From Bacteroidales bacterium UBA3764 (lineage in GTDB: Bacteria; Bacteroidota; Bacteroidia; Bacteroidales; UBA932), in contig DFFY01000054.1 in NCBI GenBank assembly GCA_002371115.1, positions 43,837 to 63,521 on the forward strand: a stretch of 19,685 bases of DNA, written 5' to 3'. Positions within the stretch are counted from its first letter, which is position 1, and the number at the start of each line of letters is the position of its first letter. A model generated the notes under the pieces. The model saw nothing but the letters and a program-made list of their open reading frames with translations. It searched no databases and was not told the origin of the DNA. The translations under genes were made by a program, and so were the position numbers. Shown piece after piece: positions 7,391 to 13,498 of the stretch.

Positions 7391-7398
7391 CAAAAATA
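7391..7398 (-). promoter_or_regulatory. -7 box candidate for the zinc peptidase gene
   Basis: TATTTTTG on the minus strand fits TAnnTTTG and gives a leader of about 45-50 nt. No TTTG lies at the expected 19-21 bp upstream, so only the -7 half is supported. Confidence 0.5.
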
Positions 7399-7431
7399 CA
7401 ATTTTTATGACAAAATGTCGGTCAGAAATGT

Positions 7432-7439
7432 TAATTTTG
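7432..7439 (+). promoter_or_regulatory. -7 box candidate for alr, abutting the first ATG
   Basis: TAATTTTG followed by C fits the TAnnTTTGC consensus. It ends one base before the ATG at 7441. Transcription starting a few bases downstream would leave that ATG off or at the very tip of the mRNA, which favours the next in-frame ATG at 7459. The -33 box is weak. Confidence 0.55.
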
Positions 7440-7440
7440 C

Positions 7441-8565
7441 ATGATTAAACAGAAAGGCATGCGCGAACTGCAAGACGACTTCTCCCGTTTGGAACTGAAC
7501 CTGAAGGCGGCAACGGAAAATTACCGTTACTTCCGTTCTTTGCTGGACCCCAAAACCAAGCTTCTGGTATTGGTGAAGGCCAACGCATATGGGCACGGCG
7601 GCGTGGAGTTCGCATCCATGATGCAGCGCGCCGGGGCGGACTACCTGGCCGTCGCCTATCCGGTGGAAGGCTTGGAACTGCGCCGCAACGGTATCTCCTT
7701 GCCCATCCTTGTACTCACCGCCGGAACGGATTTCTATCCGGAAATCATCGAAACGCGCATGGAGCCTTCCATCCCCAACCTCTACTCCTTGAAAAAACTG
7801 GTGGCGGTATTGCGGGAGCGGGGCCTCAAGGACTATCCCGTCCACATCAAGCTGGACACCGGCATGCACCGACTGGGCTTCATGACAGGCGAGCTGCCGG
7901 AGCTGGTGGACTATCTGAAACAGACGCCGGAGGTAAAGGTCAAGGCCGTTTTCTCCCACCTGTGCGTGGCGGAGGATCCGGCAGAGGACGCTTTCACCCT
8001 GGGCCAGATTCACCTTTTCCGGGACAACGTGAATTACATTGCCGACGGAATAGGCTACATGCCCATGCGGCACATCCTGAATTCCGCCGGCATCGAGCGT
8101 TTTGCCCAGTACCAGTTTGACATGGTGCGCCTGGGAATCGGCATTTATGGCATCAGCGCCCTGCCGGACAAAAAGCTGGCTCCCGTAGCCTCTCTCAAGT
8201 GTAAAGTTCTGCAAGTGAAAACTTTAGGACCCAGCGACACAATCGGTTATGGCCGATGGGGTCATGCCAAGGAAGGCACCGTCATCGCCACCATTCCCGT
8301 TGGTTATGCGGACGGGCTGGACCGCCACCTGGGCCGCGGCAACGCTTCTTTCAGCGTCAACGGCCACCGGGCGCCCACCATCGGCAATATTTGCATGGAC
8401 ATGTGCATGCTGGATGTTACGGGCATTCCGTGTGCCGTGGGCGACACCGTCACCATTTTTGGCGAGGACCCTACCGCCAGCGAGCTGGCCGGCATCCTGG
8501 GCACCATTCCGTACGAGATTCTGGTCTCCGTACCGCGCCGCATCCACCGGCTGGTTATTCGCTGA
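7441..8565 (+). CDS. alr: Alanine racemase (stand-alone)
   Basis: Alr is the PLP enzyme that interconverts L- and D-alanine, feeding peptidoglycan synthesis. The 374-aa frame is of normal length. The PLP lysine is in VKANAYGHG (Lys46 from the first ATG). The second catalytic residue, Tyr, is in IPVGYADG (Tyr289). The substrate-site motif NICMDMCMLDVT is at 316-327. Many Bacteroidetes carry alr fused to murF, but here it is a separate gene. The start is open: the ATG at 7441 touches a -7 box, and MREL at 7459 would give a normal short leader while still leaving the usual few residues before the first strand. A strong hairpin terminator follows at 8639-8672, so it seems to be monocistronic. Confidence 0.95.
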   Translation: MIKQKGMRELQDDFSRLELNLKAATENYRYFRSLLDPKTKLLVLVKANAYGHGGVEFASMMQRAGADYLAVAYPVEGLELRRNGISLPILVLTAGTDFYPEIIETRMEPSIPNLYSLKKLVAVLRERGLKDYPVHIKLDTGMHRLGFMTGELPELVDYLKQTPEVKVKAVFSHLCVAEDPAEDAFTLGQIHLFRDNVNYIADGIGYMPMRHILNSAGIERFAQYQFDMVRLGIGIYGISALPDKKLAPVASLKCKVLQVKTLGPSDTIGYGRWGHAKEGTVIATIPVGYADGLDRHLGRGNASFSVNGHRAPTIGNICMDMCMLDVTGIPCAVGDTVTIFGEDPTASELAGILGTIPYEILVSVPRRIHRLVIR

Positions 8566-8638
8566 TTTATCGGCAACAGTCACCGCAGCAGCCAATACCC
8601 GCTGGTCGATAACGGCTTGACACAGAGTGACTTGCTTG

Positions 8639-8672
8639 TAATCCTCGGCTCCTTTTGCGCCGAGGATTATTT
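8639..8672 (+). terminator. Rho-independent terminator after alr
   Basis: A perfect 11-bp stem (TAATCCTCGGC with GCCGAGGATTA) closes a 9-nt loop (8650-8658) and is followed by TTTGGATTT. It lies 73 bp after the alr stop. The T-tract is short, but the stem is strong. Confidence 0.75.
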
Positions 8673-8746
8673 GGATTTGGCTGGTTATCAGGTTGTTACT
8701 GACCAGTCGGGTTGTGCGCAATATTATTAAAACTTGCAGAAAACCA

Positions 8747-8776
8747 ATTGTTTTTGTCAAAAAAACAGTATATTTG
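8747..8776 (+). promoter_or_regulatory. Promoter for the exported-protein pair
   Basis: TATATTTG (8769-8776) fits the -7 consensus and an ATTG (8747-8750) lies 18 bp upstream as a -33 box. The ATG at 8800 then has a leader of about 18-20 nt. The 8673-8746 stretch before it holds an imperfect hairpin (CTGG at 8680 pairing with CCAG near 8705) but nothing I recognise. Confidence 0.65.
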
Positions 8777-8799
8777 CGCGGACCAATATTTACTAACCA

Positions 8800-9513
8800 A
8801 TGAAAAAACTTTTACTTGCAATCGTATTGACTCTTAGTGGTTTTGTGGCCATTGCCCAAACAGTGGATTATACCGGTGTTAGCATTAATACCGAAAGAGT
8901 AAAGAAAACCTATGCTACGCACATGGCTGTGCTGGGTACGGGTGTAATGGAAGCCGGGTTGCGTGATGAGTATTTTACAGGTGAACTGGGTGCCCGTTTT
9001 GTCTGGGCCCAGCTCTTCGGCTTTTATGTGGGGGCGGAAATCGGTGTTGGGGGATTGCCTTTCAGCAACGAGAGTTTGCCCATTAATTTCGGGAACTACC
9101 ACCGGAGCGGGAGTACTTATGATTATGATTTATATTCTTTTACTGTCCAGAACGAATTTAACGATAGCGTTGGCAGTGCTGTCGTGGACCATTCAAAGAC
9201 AAGGTATGCCCGCTATACGTTCTCTCTCGGTGCTGTTCTCCGGCTTGGCAAACATGCCGACCTCTATCTGGGCTCCGGCGTGGCAATGGGAAGGGATTAT
9301 GTACAATATGCCAGCGATGTCATCGCGGTCAATGAAGTGCTGAAAAATAACAGGTATAATGGTTCGGACTTCAATATCGCTCCCGCCCCGGAATTGGGCG
9401 GCTACTTCTATGTGGGCCATGTGGCTTTGATGGTAGGCGCTTCCTATGTCCCTCCAATCAACTACCGCTTTCATAATCTTCGGCTGCATTTTGGCGTCGG
9501 CTATAAATTCTGA
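8800..9513 (+). CDS. Outer-membrane beta-barrel-like exported protein
   Basis: This 237-aa protein begins with a clear signal peptide (MKKLLLAIVLTLSGFVAIAQ). The rest is rich in Gly, Tyr and alternating hydrophobic residues, with several amphipathic strand-like stretches (GELGARFVWAQLFGFYVGAE, YTFSLGAVLRLG, HVALMVGASYVPP). It ends in HFGVGYKF, with the aromatic C-terminal residue typical of outer-membrane barrels. I infer a small eight-strand-type barrel in the outer membrane, with unknown ligand. The codon and base use is visibly AT-richer than in the neighbouring housekeeping genes. It has its own promoter and is followed after 64 bp by another exported protein on the same strand, so the two probably form a unit. 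Confidence 0.75.
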   Translation: MKKLLLAIVLTLSGFVAIAQTVDYTGVSINTERVKKTYATHMAVLGTGVMEAGLRDEYFTGELGARFVWAQLFGFYVGAEIGVGGLPFSNESLPINFGNYHRSGSTYDYDLYSFTVQNEFNDSVGSAVVDHSKTRYARYTFSLGAVLRLGKHADLYLGSGVAMGRDYVQYASDVIAVNEVLKNNRYNGSDFNIAPAPELGGYFYVGHVALMVGASYVPPINYRFHNLRLHFGVGYKF

Positions 9514-9577
9514 TACGCTGTTTTATGCAAAAAGCCTTGAATCTGCAAATACTTAACCAATAATCAATTACCAGTCC

Positions 9578-10150
9578 ATGAAAAAGATTGTCCTCCTTGC
9601 ATTTTTCCTCTGCGCATGTGCTTTTTCCTTACGCGCCCAAACTACTGTAACGGGCGCCACTGTGACTAAGTATGAAGCCACGGCTGTAGAGACACAGCCC
9701 AAGTTGTTCGCTACACCGCTTGCTGCGGATTTGTCCGTTATCCAGACTGCATCCACTTCCTTCAAAATCAAGGGGAAAATCACCCTTCCGGAGGCTCCCG
9801 ATACCAAAAACACAGAAGTGTTGGAGCGTTATGCGGCAGATGCCCGTCGCAGTGTCGCCGCCAATATCGAGGAACTCAAGGCGCAGGCGCTTTTTGAGTT
9901 TGCCGAGAGCTGTAACGCAGATGTAATTGTCGCTCCCAGCTTTTCCGTAGTAACCGACAGCAGTTCCGGACGTGAGGTCTTTGTCACGGTCAAAGTCAAA
10001 GGTTTTCCTGCTAAATATACCAATTTCCGTAATTTACGCCCGGAGGATACCACGCTGGTGCATATGAATGCCATCCTCTCTACCGGCAAACAGGTGAGGG
10101 TTCTGGAATCGTCCGAAGCAAGTATGGAAACTATCTCAAAGAAACAATAG
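9578..10150 (+). CDS. Small exported protein of unknown function
   Basis: This 190-aa protein starts with a signal peptide (MKKIVLLAFFLCACAFSLRA, cleavage likely before QTT). The cysteine at about position 12-14 is inside the hydrophobic core, and no clean lipobox is seen. The mature part has a helix-prone middle (VLERYAADARRSVAANIEEL), then AESCNADVIVAPSFSV and a strand-rich end with FVTVKVKGFPAKYTNFRN. The last segment looks like a motif I recall from Bacteroidetes surface proteins but cannot name. It shares the lower GC of the preceding barrel-like gene and lacks a visible promoter of its own. A strong terminator follows 10 bp after the stop. Confidence 0.7.
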   Translation: MKKIVLLAFFLCACAFSLRAQTTVTGATVTKYEATAVETQPKLFATPLAADLSVIQTASTSFKIKGKITLPEAPDTKNTEVLERYAADARRSVAANIEELKAQALFEFAESCNADVIVAPSFSVVTDSSSGREVFVTVKVKGFPAKYTNFRNLRPEDTTLVHMNAILSTGKQVRVLESSEASMETISKKQ

Positions 10151-10160
10151 CGCGTTATGT

Positions 10161-10199
10161 GAAATGCCTTATCCGATTTGAGATAAGGCATTTCTTGTA
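10161..10199 (+). terminator. Strong hairpin terminator after the exported-protein pair
   Basis: A perfect 13-bp stem (GAAATGCCTTATC with GATAAGGCATTTC) closes an 8-nt loop at 10174-10181 and is followed by TTGTAA. It begins 10 bp after the stop codon. The 10200-10295 stretch beyond it contains nothing I can identify. Confidence 0.8.
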
Positions 10200-10295
10200 A
10201 TCACCTGTTAATCAGAGAGATGCTTCCACATGGGCACCGTGTGCTTTAGCGGCGGTGGGGATACCTCATTACCGGATAGTCTATGGAGAAGGGGC

Positions 10296-10323
10296 AAGAA
10301 AAAGCCAGGCGGAGGGGCCTGGC
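10296..10323 (-). terminator. Rho-independent terminator of tRNA-Gln
   Basis: On the minus strand a 7-bp stem (GCCAGGC with GCCTGGC, 6-nt loop) is followed by TTTTTCTT. It sits 10 bp after the tRNA 3' end and is a textbook intrinsic terminator. Confidence 0.85.
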
Positions 10324-10333
10324 GGAAAATCCG

Positions 10334-10404
10334 TTGAACTGCAGCGATTCGAACGCTGACTGAGGGAACCAAAATCCCTAGTGCTACCATTACACCACAG
10401 TTCA
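10334..10404 (-). tRNA. trnQ: tRNA-Gln (anticodon TTG)
   Basis: The minus strand gives a complete cloverleaf. The 7-bp acceptor stem is TGAACTG/CAGTTCA. The D arm contains TGTAATGGTAGCA. The anticodon stem AGGGA/TCCCT has loop TTTTGGT, which places TTG at positions 34-36. The T arm is CAGCG/CGCTG with loop TTCGAAT. The discriminator base is A at 10334, and the 3' CCA is not encoded (CGG follows). It is a single gene with its own -7 box and terminator. Confidence 0.96.
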
Positions 10405-10415
10405 ATTCGGGACTG

Positions 10416-10423
10416 CAAAGATA
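10416..10423 (-). promoter_or_regulatory. -7 box of tRNA-Gln
   Basis: TATCTTTG (then C) on the minus strand is a perfect TAnnTTTG, 11 bp before the mature 5' end of the tRNA. The -33 region is not a clean TTTG. Confidence 0.7.
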
Positions 10424-10432
10424 AAACATTTC

Positions 10433-10464
10433 TTTGGAAAAAATAGTATCTTTTGCTAATTTTG
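10433..10464 (+). promoter_or_regulatory. Promoter of the DJ-1/PfpI gene
   Basis: TTTG at 10433-10436 and TAATTTTG at 10457-10464 are separated by 20 bp, a full Bacteroidetes promoter. It fires away from the tRNA-Gln promoter, whose -7 box is only 9 bp away, and places the 10487-10557 repeat cluster in a leader of about 120 nt. Confidence 0.7.
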
Positions 10465-10486
10465 AAGACCTGTTCAAATGAAAAGG

Positions 10487-10557
10487 AGATTCCTCGACTT
10501 CGCTCGGAATGACAAGAGGAGGCTCGGAATGACAAGAGGACTTCGCTCGGAATGACA
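10487..10557 (-). repeat. Dispersed hairpin repeat, copy 5, with two partial tandem copies
   Basis: A full copy in reverse orientation lies at 10487-10514. Compared with copies 1-4 its outer stem is ATTCC/GGAAT instead of ATTCT/AGAAT, a compensatory change, and it has one extra T in the right half. Two partial copies of the head follow, at 10521-10540 and 10541-10557, with a period of about 20 bp. Confidence 0.85.
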
Positions 10558-10590
10558 GGAGTGGAACGTAGAACAAAAATATTTCATGCT

Positions 10591-11160
10591 ATGAAAGGGA
10601 TACACATTTTTATGGCCGATGGCTTTGAGGACATGGAAGCCCTGGGCACGCGGGATGTGCTGCTTCGCGGCGGCGTAGCGGTAAGGACCGTTTCCATTTC
10701 GGACGATTATATGGTGGAAAGTTCCCACGGACTGCCCGTATCGGTAGATACCAACTGGGCCGACCTGGAAGTGATGGAACCGGGCACCGACGGCACGGAC
10801 GTCATGATTTTCCCGGGTGGTATGCCGGGCAGCAAGAACCTGGCCCAGCATGCGGAACTCATGGAAATCCTGCAGGACCACTGGGCCCGCGGGGGTGCCG
10901 TGGCCGCCATCTGCGCCGCTCCCGGCCTGGTGGTGTCGCAGCTCCCCGGCCTGGAAGGGAAAAAGTTCACTTGTTTCGATGGCTTTGAGCAGGCGCTCCT
11001 GGACAAGGGTGCGGTCTTTACTCCGGAAAGTGCCGTTGTCGATGGCCCTCTTATCACCGGACGCGGGGCCGGCCATGCCGTGAACTTCGGCCTGGCCATT
11101 CTCCGTTACCTGAAGGGGGACGAGGCCGCAAACAAGGTTAAAGCGGGCCTGATGCTCTGA
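10591..11160 (+). CDS. DJ-1/PfpI (ThiJ, YajL-like) family protein
   Basis: This 189-aa protein is of the DJ-1 class, whose members have been described as chaperones, oxidative-stress sensors or deglycases. The start fits the fold (KGIHIFMADGFEDMEA), with the conserved Glu16 that contacts the reactive cysteine. The nucleophile elbow is AICAAP, with Cys108. RGGVAV at 26-31 and TGRGAGHAVNFGLAI near 156-170 are also family motifs. The true start is the ATG at 10591; an in-frame ATG at 10552 lies inside a repeat copy and is unlikely. The leader holds the repeat cluster. The stop codon abuts the stop of the convergent tadA with no gap. The exact biochemical role cannot be read from sequence. Confidence 0.92.
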   Translation: MKGIHIFMADGFEDMEALGTRDVLLRGGVAVRTVSISDDYMVESSHGLPVSVDTNWADLEVMEPGTDGTDVMIFPGGMPGSKNLAQHAELMEILQDHWARGGAVAAICAAPGLVVSQLPGLEGKKFTCFDGFEQALLDKGAVFTPESAVVDGPLITGRGAGHAVNFGLAILRYLKGDEAANKVKAGLML

Positions 11161-11598
11161 TTATCCCCGTTTCTCGCGGAAAAAATCCAGCATGAGGGCG
11201 GCGCATTCTTCCTGAAGGATGCCGCCCTCTGCGCTTGTACGGGGGTGAAGCAGGGAAGGGGAGAAGAGCGAGTAACCGCGCCGCTGGTCCGGGGCGCCAT
11301 AGACAATACGGCCCATCTGGGCCCAGGCCAGGGCGCCGGCACACATGGGACAGGGCTCCACTGTTACGTATAAGGTACAGTCGTTGAGGTATTTACCGCC
11401 GTTTGCCTCCGTGGCGGCGGTGATGGCAATCATCTCCGCATGGGCGGTGGTGTCGTGCAGCCGTTCCGTCTGGTTGTGGCCCCGGCCGATAATCCGTCCT
11501 TTCCACACCACAACGGCTCCGATGGGAATTTCTCCCTCCGCGAGCGCTGACTTGGCTTCCGCAAGGGCTTCGCGCATGAATTTTTCGTCTTGCTCCAT
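11161..11598 (-). CDS. tadA: tRNA-specific adenosine(34) deaminase
   Basis: TadA converts the wobble adenosine of tRNA-Arg(ACG) to inosine. The 145-aa protein has the zinc deaminase motifs HAE at 53-55 (zinc His53, proton-shuttling Glu55) and PCPMC at 82-86 (zinc Cys83 and Cys86). MGRIVYGAPDQRRG at about 94-107 is typical of TadA over other cytidine-deaminase-fold enzymes. The N-terminus MEQDEKFMREAL resembles other Bacteroidetes TadA proteins, supporting the ATG at 11598. That ATG lies only 4 bp below a perfect -7 box, so the mRNA may be leaderless (Met8 is the alternative start). It converges without a gap on the DJ-1 gene and diverges from the YihA/YsxC gene. Confidence 0.95.
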   Translation of the reverse strand: MEQDEKFMREALAEAKSALAEGEIPIGAVVVWKGRIIGRGHNQTERLHDTTAHAEMIAITAATEANGGKYLNDCTLYVTVEPCPMCAGALAWAQMGRIVYGAPDQRRGYSLFSPSLLHPRTSAEGGILQEECAALMLDFFREKRG

Positions 11599-11602
11599 GT
11601 GA

Positions 11603-11610
11603 CAAAGATA
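11603..11610 (-). promoter_or_regulatory. -7 box of tadA
   Basis: TATCTTTG on the minus strand is a perfect -7 box 4 bp from the tadA ATG. It is the mirror image of the -7 box at 11623-11630, with 12 bp between them. Confidence 0.7.
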
Positions 11611-11622
11611 GGAATTTATTTG

Positions 11623-11630
11623 TATCTTTG
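11623..11630 (+). promoter_or_regulatory. -7 box of the yihA-prs operon
   Basis: TATCTTTG is a perfect -7 box. Its -33 position (about 11600-11603) falls on the edge of the opposing tadA -7 box. The leader would be about 17 nt. Confidence 0.7.
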
Positions 11631-11638
11631 TGGTGCAA

Positions 11639-11645
11639 TAAGGAG
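11639..11645 (+). promoter_or_regulatory. Shine-Dalgarno sequence of yihA
   Basis: TAAGGAG lies 6 nt before the ATG at 11652, near-perfect complementarity to the 16S rRNA 3' end at ideal spacing. The other starts inspected in this window do not show one, as expected for Bacteroidetes, so this is unusual and fixes the start. Confidence 0.7.
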
Positions 11646-11651
11646 AGGGTT

Positions 11652-12248
11652 ATGAAAATTACCAAGGCTGAATTTGCCGGAAGCAGCACGCGGGTGACAC
11701 AAAAACCTGCGCGCAAAGCGCCTGAATTCGCTTTTATCGGCCGCTCCAATGTGGGCAAGAGTTCCCTCATCAATATGCTCACCGCCCATTCCAAACTGGC
11801 CAAAACCTCCCAGACCCCCGGAAAAACGCAACTGGTGAATCATTTTCTGATTAATGACAGCTGGTACCTGGTGGACCTCCCCGGTTACGGCTATGCCAAG
11901 TTGCCGGACAAGGACCGGGCCCGCCTCCGGCACATCATCTGGGACTATATCAACAACTCGGAGGAACTGGTGATGCTCATGGTGCTCATCGATTCGCGCC
12001 ATGACATGCAGGAGGTGGACCTTCGTTTCATCAATGAACTGGGGGAGAAGGGCATCCCCTTCGGCCTCATCTTCACCAAGGCGGACAAAATGGGCACGGA
12101 GGCTCTTCAGCAGCAACTAAGCAAGAACAAGGGACGTCTCCTGGAGGACTGGGAGGAGCTGCCGCCCTGTTTTGTGTCATCGTCCGTAAAAGGACAGGGA
12201 AAGGAAGACATTCTCAACTACATAGGATCTATTCTTCAAACATTATGA
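11652..12248 (+). CDS. yihA: Ribosome biogenesis GTPase YihA/YsxC (EngB)
   Basis: This GTPase helps assemble the large ribosomal subunit. The 198-aa protein is a single G domain with G1 GRSNVGKS at 30-37, the switch-region TPGKTQ at 55-60, G3 DLPGYG at 75-80, G4 TKAD at 142-145 and G5 SSVKGQG at 177-183. All are intact, and the length is normal. The ATG at 11652 is favoured over an upstream TTG because MKITKAEF matches the usual family N-terminus and a Shine-Dalgarno lies just before it. It is the first gene of an operon: it overlaps prs by ATGA, and two membrane-protein genes follow. Confidence 0.96.
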   Translation: MKITKAEFAGSSTRVTQKPARKAPEFAFIGRSNVGKSSLINMLTAHSKLAKTSQTPGKTQLVNHFLINDSWYLVDLPGYGYAKLPDKDRARLRHIIWDYINNSEELVMLMVLIDSRHDMQEVDLRFINELGEKGIPFGLIFTKADKMGTEALQQQLSKNKGRLLEDWEELPPCFVSSSVKGQGKEDILNYIGSILQTL

Positions 12249-13240
12249 TAAACGATGTCCATAAGCACCGGATGGCGCTGTTTACTTGTGATGCCTCCCG
12301 CTATTTTGCGGAGAAGGTGGTGGAAGCCATGAACCGTATGAAACGCCCGGATGAGCCGGAAGTGGTCCTGGGACCGCTGGAATGTACCCACTTCAGCGAC
12401 GGAGAGTTCCAGCCCTCGTATCAGGAAAGCGTCCGTGGCGCCACCTGCTTCATTATCCAGTCCACGTTCCCCTCCTCGGACAACCTGATGGAACTCCTGC
12501 TGAGTATCGATGCCGCCAAGCGCGCATCGGCCAACAAAGTCATTGCCGTTATCCCGTATTATGGCTGGGCCCGCCAGGACCGCAAGGACAAACCGCGTGT
12601 TTCCATCGGCGCCAAACTGGTGGCCAACATGCTCAAGGTGGCCGGAACGGACGCCCTCATGACCTGCGACCTGCACGCAGACCAAATCCAGGGCTTCTTC
12701 GACTTCCCGGTGAACCACCTGTACGCCAGCTATGACTTCCTGGGCATCCTGAGGAAGCTCCAGAAGGAGTTCAAGGACACCCTCACGCTGGCCGCTCCGG
12801 ACATGGGCGGCGCCAAGCGCGTGCACGCCTACGCCAGGAACCTGCATACGCCGGTGGTCATCTGCCACAAAACGCGCGCCCGGGCCAACGTGGTGGAGCG
12901 CATCACCCCTATCGGTGAGGTAGAAGGCCGTGACATTGTGATTATTGACGATATCATCGACACCGCCGGTACCCTGACGGAGGCCGCCAACGAGCTTATC
13001 AAGCGCGGCGCCCGCAGCGTCCGTGCTTTCGCTACGCATCCAGTGCTTTCCGGCCCTGCGTACGAGCGCATCGACCAAAGCGCCCTGTCGGAGGTGTACG
13101 TGACCGATACCATACCGCTGGATCCTTCCAAAAAGGAATTCCAGGGCAAGTTCCGCGTGGTTTCACTGGCCGATACGTTCGCCCGCATGATTCTCCGCGT
13201 GTATAACTACGAACCCATATCTTCCGAATTCCCGCTGTAG
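12245..13240 (+). CDS. prs: Ribose-phosphate pyrophosphokinase (PRPP synthetase)
   Basis: Prs makes PRPP from ribose 5-phosphate and ATP, the precursor of nucleotides, His, Trp and NAD. The 331-aa protein has the ATP-binding flexible loop ARQDRKDKPR at 109-118, the metal-binding DLHADQ at 142-147, and the PRPP loop DIVIIDDIIDTAGT at 230-243. Its length is slightly above the usual 310-320, mostly by a short N-terminal extension. Met10 (MALFTCDASRYFAEK) is an alternative start, but the ATGA overlap with the preceding GTPase gene supports 12245. The next gene starts 3 bp after the stop. nadE, another user of nucleotide precursors, lies further along the strand. Confidence 0.96.
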   Translation: MINDVHKHRMALFTCDASRYFAEKVVEAMNRMKRPDEPEVVLGPLECTHFSDGEFQPSYQESVRGATCFIIQSTFPSSDNLMELLLSIDAAKRASANKVIAVIPYYGWARQDRKDKPRVSIGAKLVANMLKVAGTDALMTCDLHADQIQGFFDFPVNHLYASYDFLGILRKLQKEFKDTLTLAAPDMGGAKRVHAYARNLHTPVVICHKTRARANVVERITPIGEVEGRDIVIIDDIIDTAGTLTEAANELIKRGARSVRAFATHPVLSGPAYERIDQSALSEVYVTDTIPLDPSKKEFQGKFRVVSLADTFARMILRVYNYEPISSEFPL

Positions 13241-13243
13241 GCC

Positions 13244-13498
13244 ATGAAAACGCTCCTTGCCGCCATTGTCTTTGTGGGAGTAGCCGTGTTGCTCCTGGGG
13301 GTGAATATTTTCTTCTTCCACCGGCCTTTCCCGGACGGAGAAATATCCACCAACCCGGAAATGCGCAAGCGGGGCATCAAGTGTGCCAAACAGGAGGAAC
13401 TGGAACTGCTGCGCGCACAGAAGAAGGGCAGGACGGCCTGCGACGGCCATTACTCGGACGCCTGCGCCTCCTGCGGCCTGTATAACAAGGAGCCATGA
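13244..13498 (+). CDS. 84-aa single-pass membrane protein with four cysteines
   Basis: One hydrophobic helix at residues 4-25 is followed by a short soluble tail. The tail has HRPFPDGEISTNPEMRKRGI and then cysteines at 47, 66, 74 and 77 (spacing C-x18-C-x7-C-x2-C), ending CASCGLYNKEP. I recall small Bacteroidetes proteins with the same N-terminal layout (hydrophobic helix, then a G-x-V/I-S-x-N-x-x-x-R-x-x-G-I-x-C pattern), but they have no assigned function. The four cysteines could bind a metal or form disulfides, depending on topology. The gene lies 3 bp after prs and overlaps the PHP-domain gene by ATGA, so the three are likely co-translated. Confidence 0.72.
   Translation: MKTLLAAIVFVGVAVLLLGVNIFFFHRPFPDGEISTNPEMRKRGIKCAKQEELELLRAQKKGRTACDGHYSDACASCGLYNKEP

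Noticed and set aside
7409..7419. Short palindrome GACA-AAA-TGTC between the yugP-like and alr promoters
   Set aside because: Four-base arms are too short to call an operator; no second copy in the window.
10501..10560. About 20-bp periodic units resembling a small CRISPR array
   Set aside because: No unique spacers, units are partial copies of the dispersed repeat, and there are no cas genes.
10552..10590. Upstream ATG for the DJ-1 gene adding 13 residues
   Set aside because: It lies within a repeat remnant (GAATGACA), and the family fold begins right after the ATG at 10591.
12236..13078. Minus-strand frame of 280 codons opposite prs
   Set aside because: Antisense of a complete PRPP synthetase; no recognisable motif.
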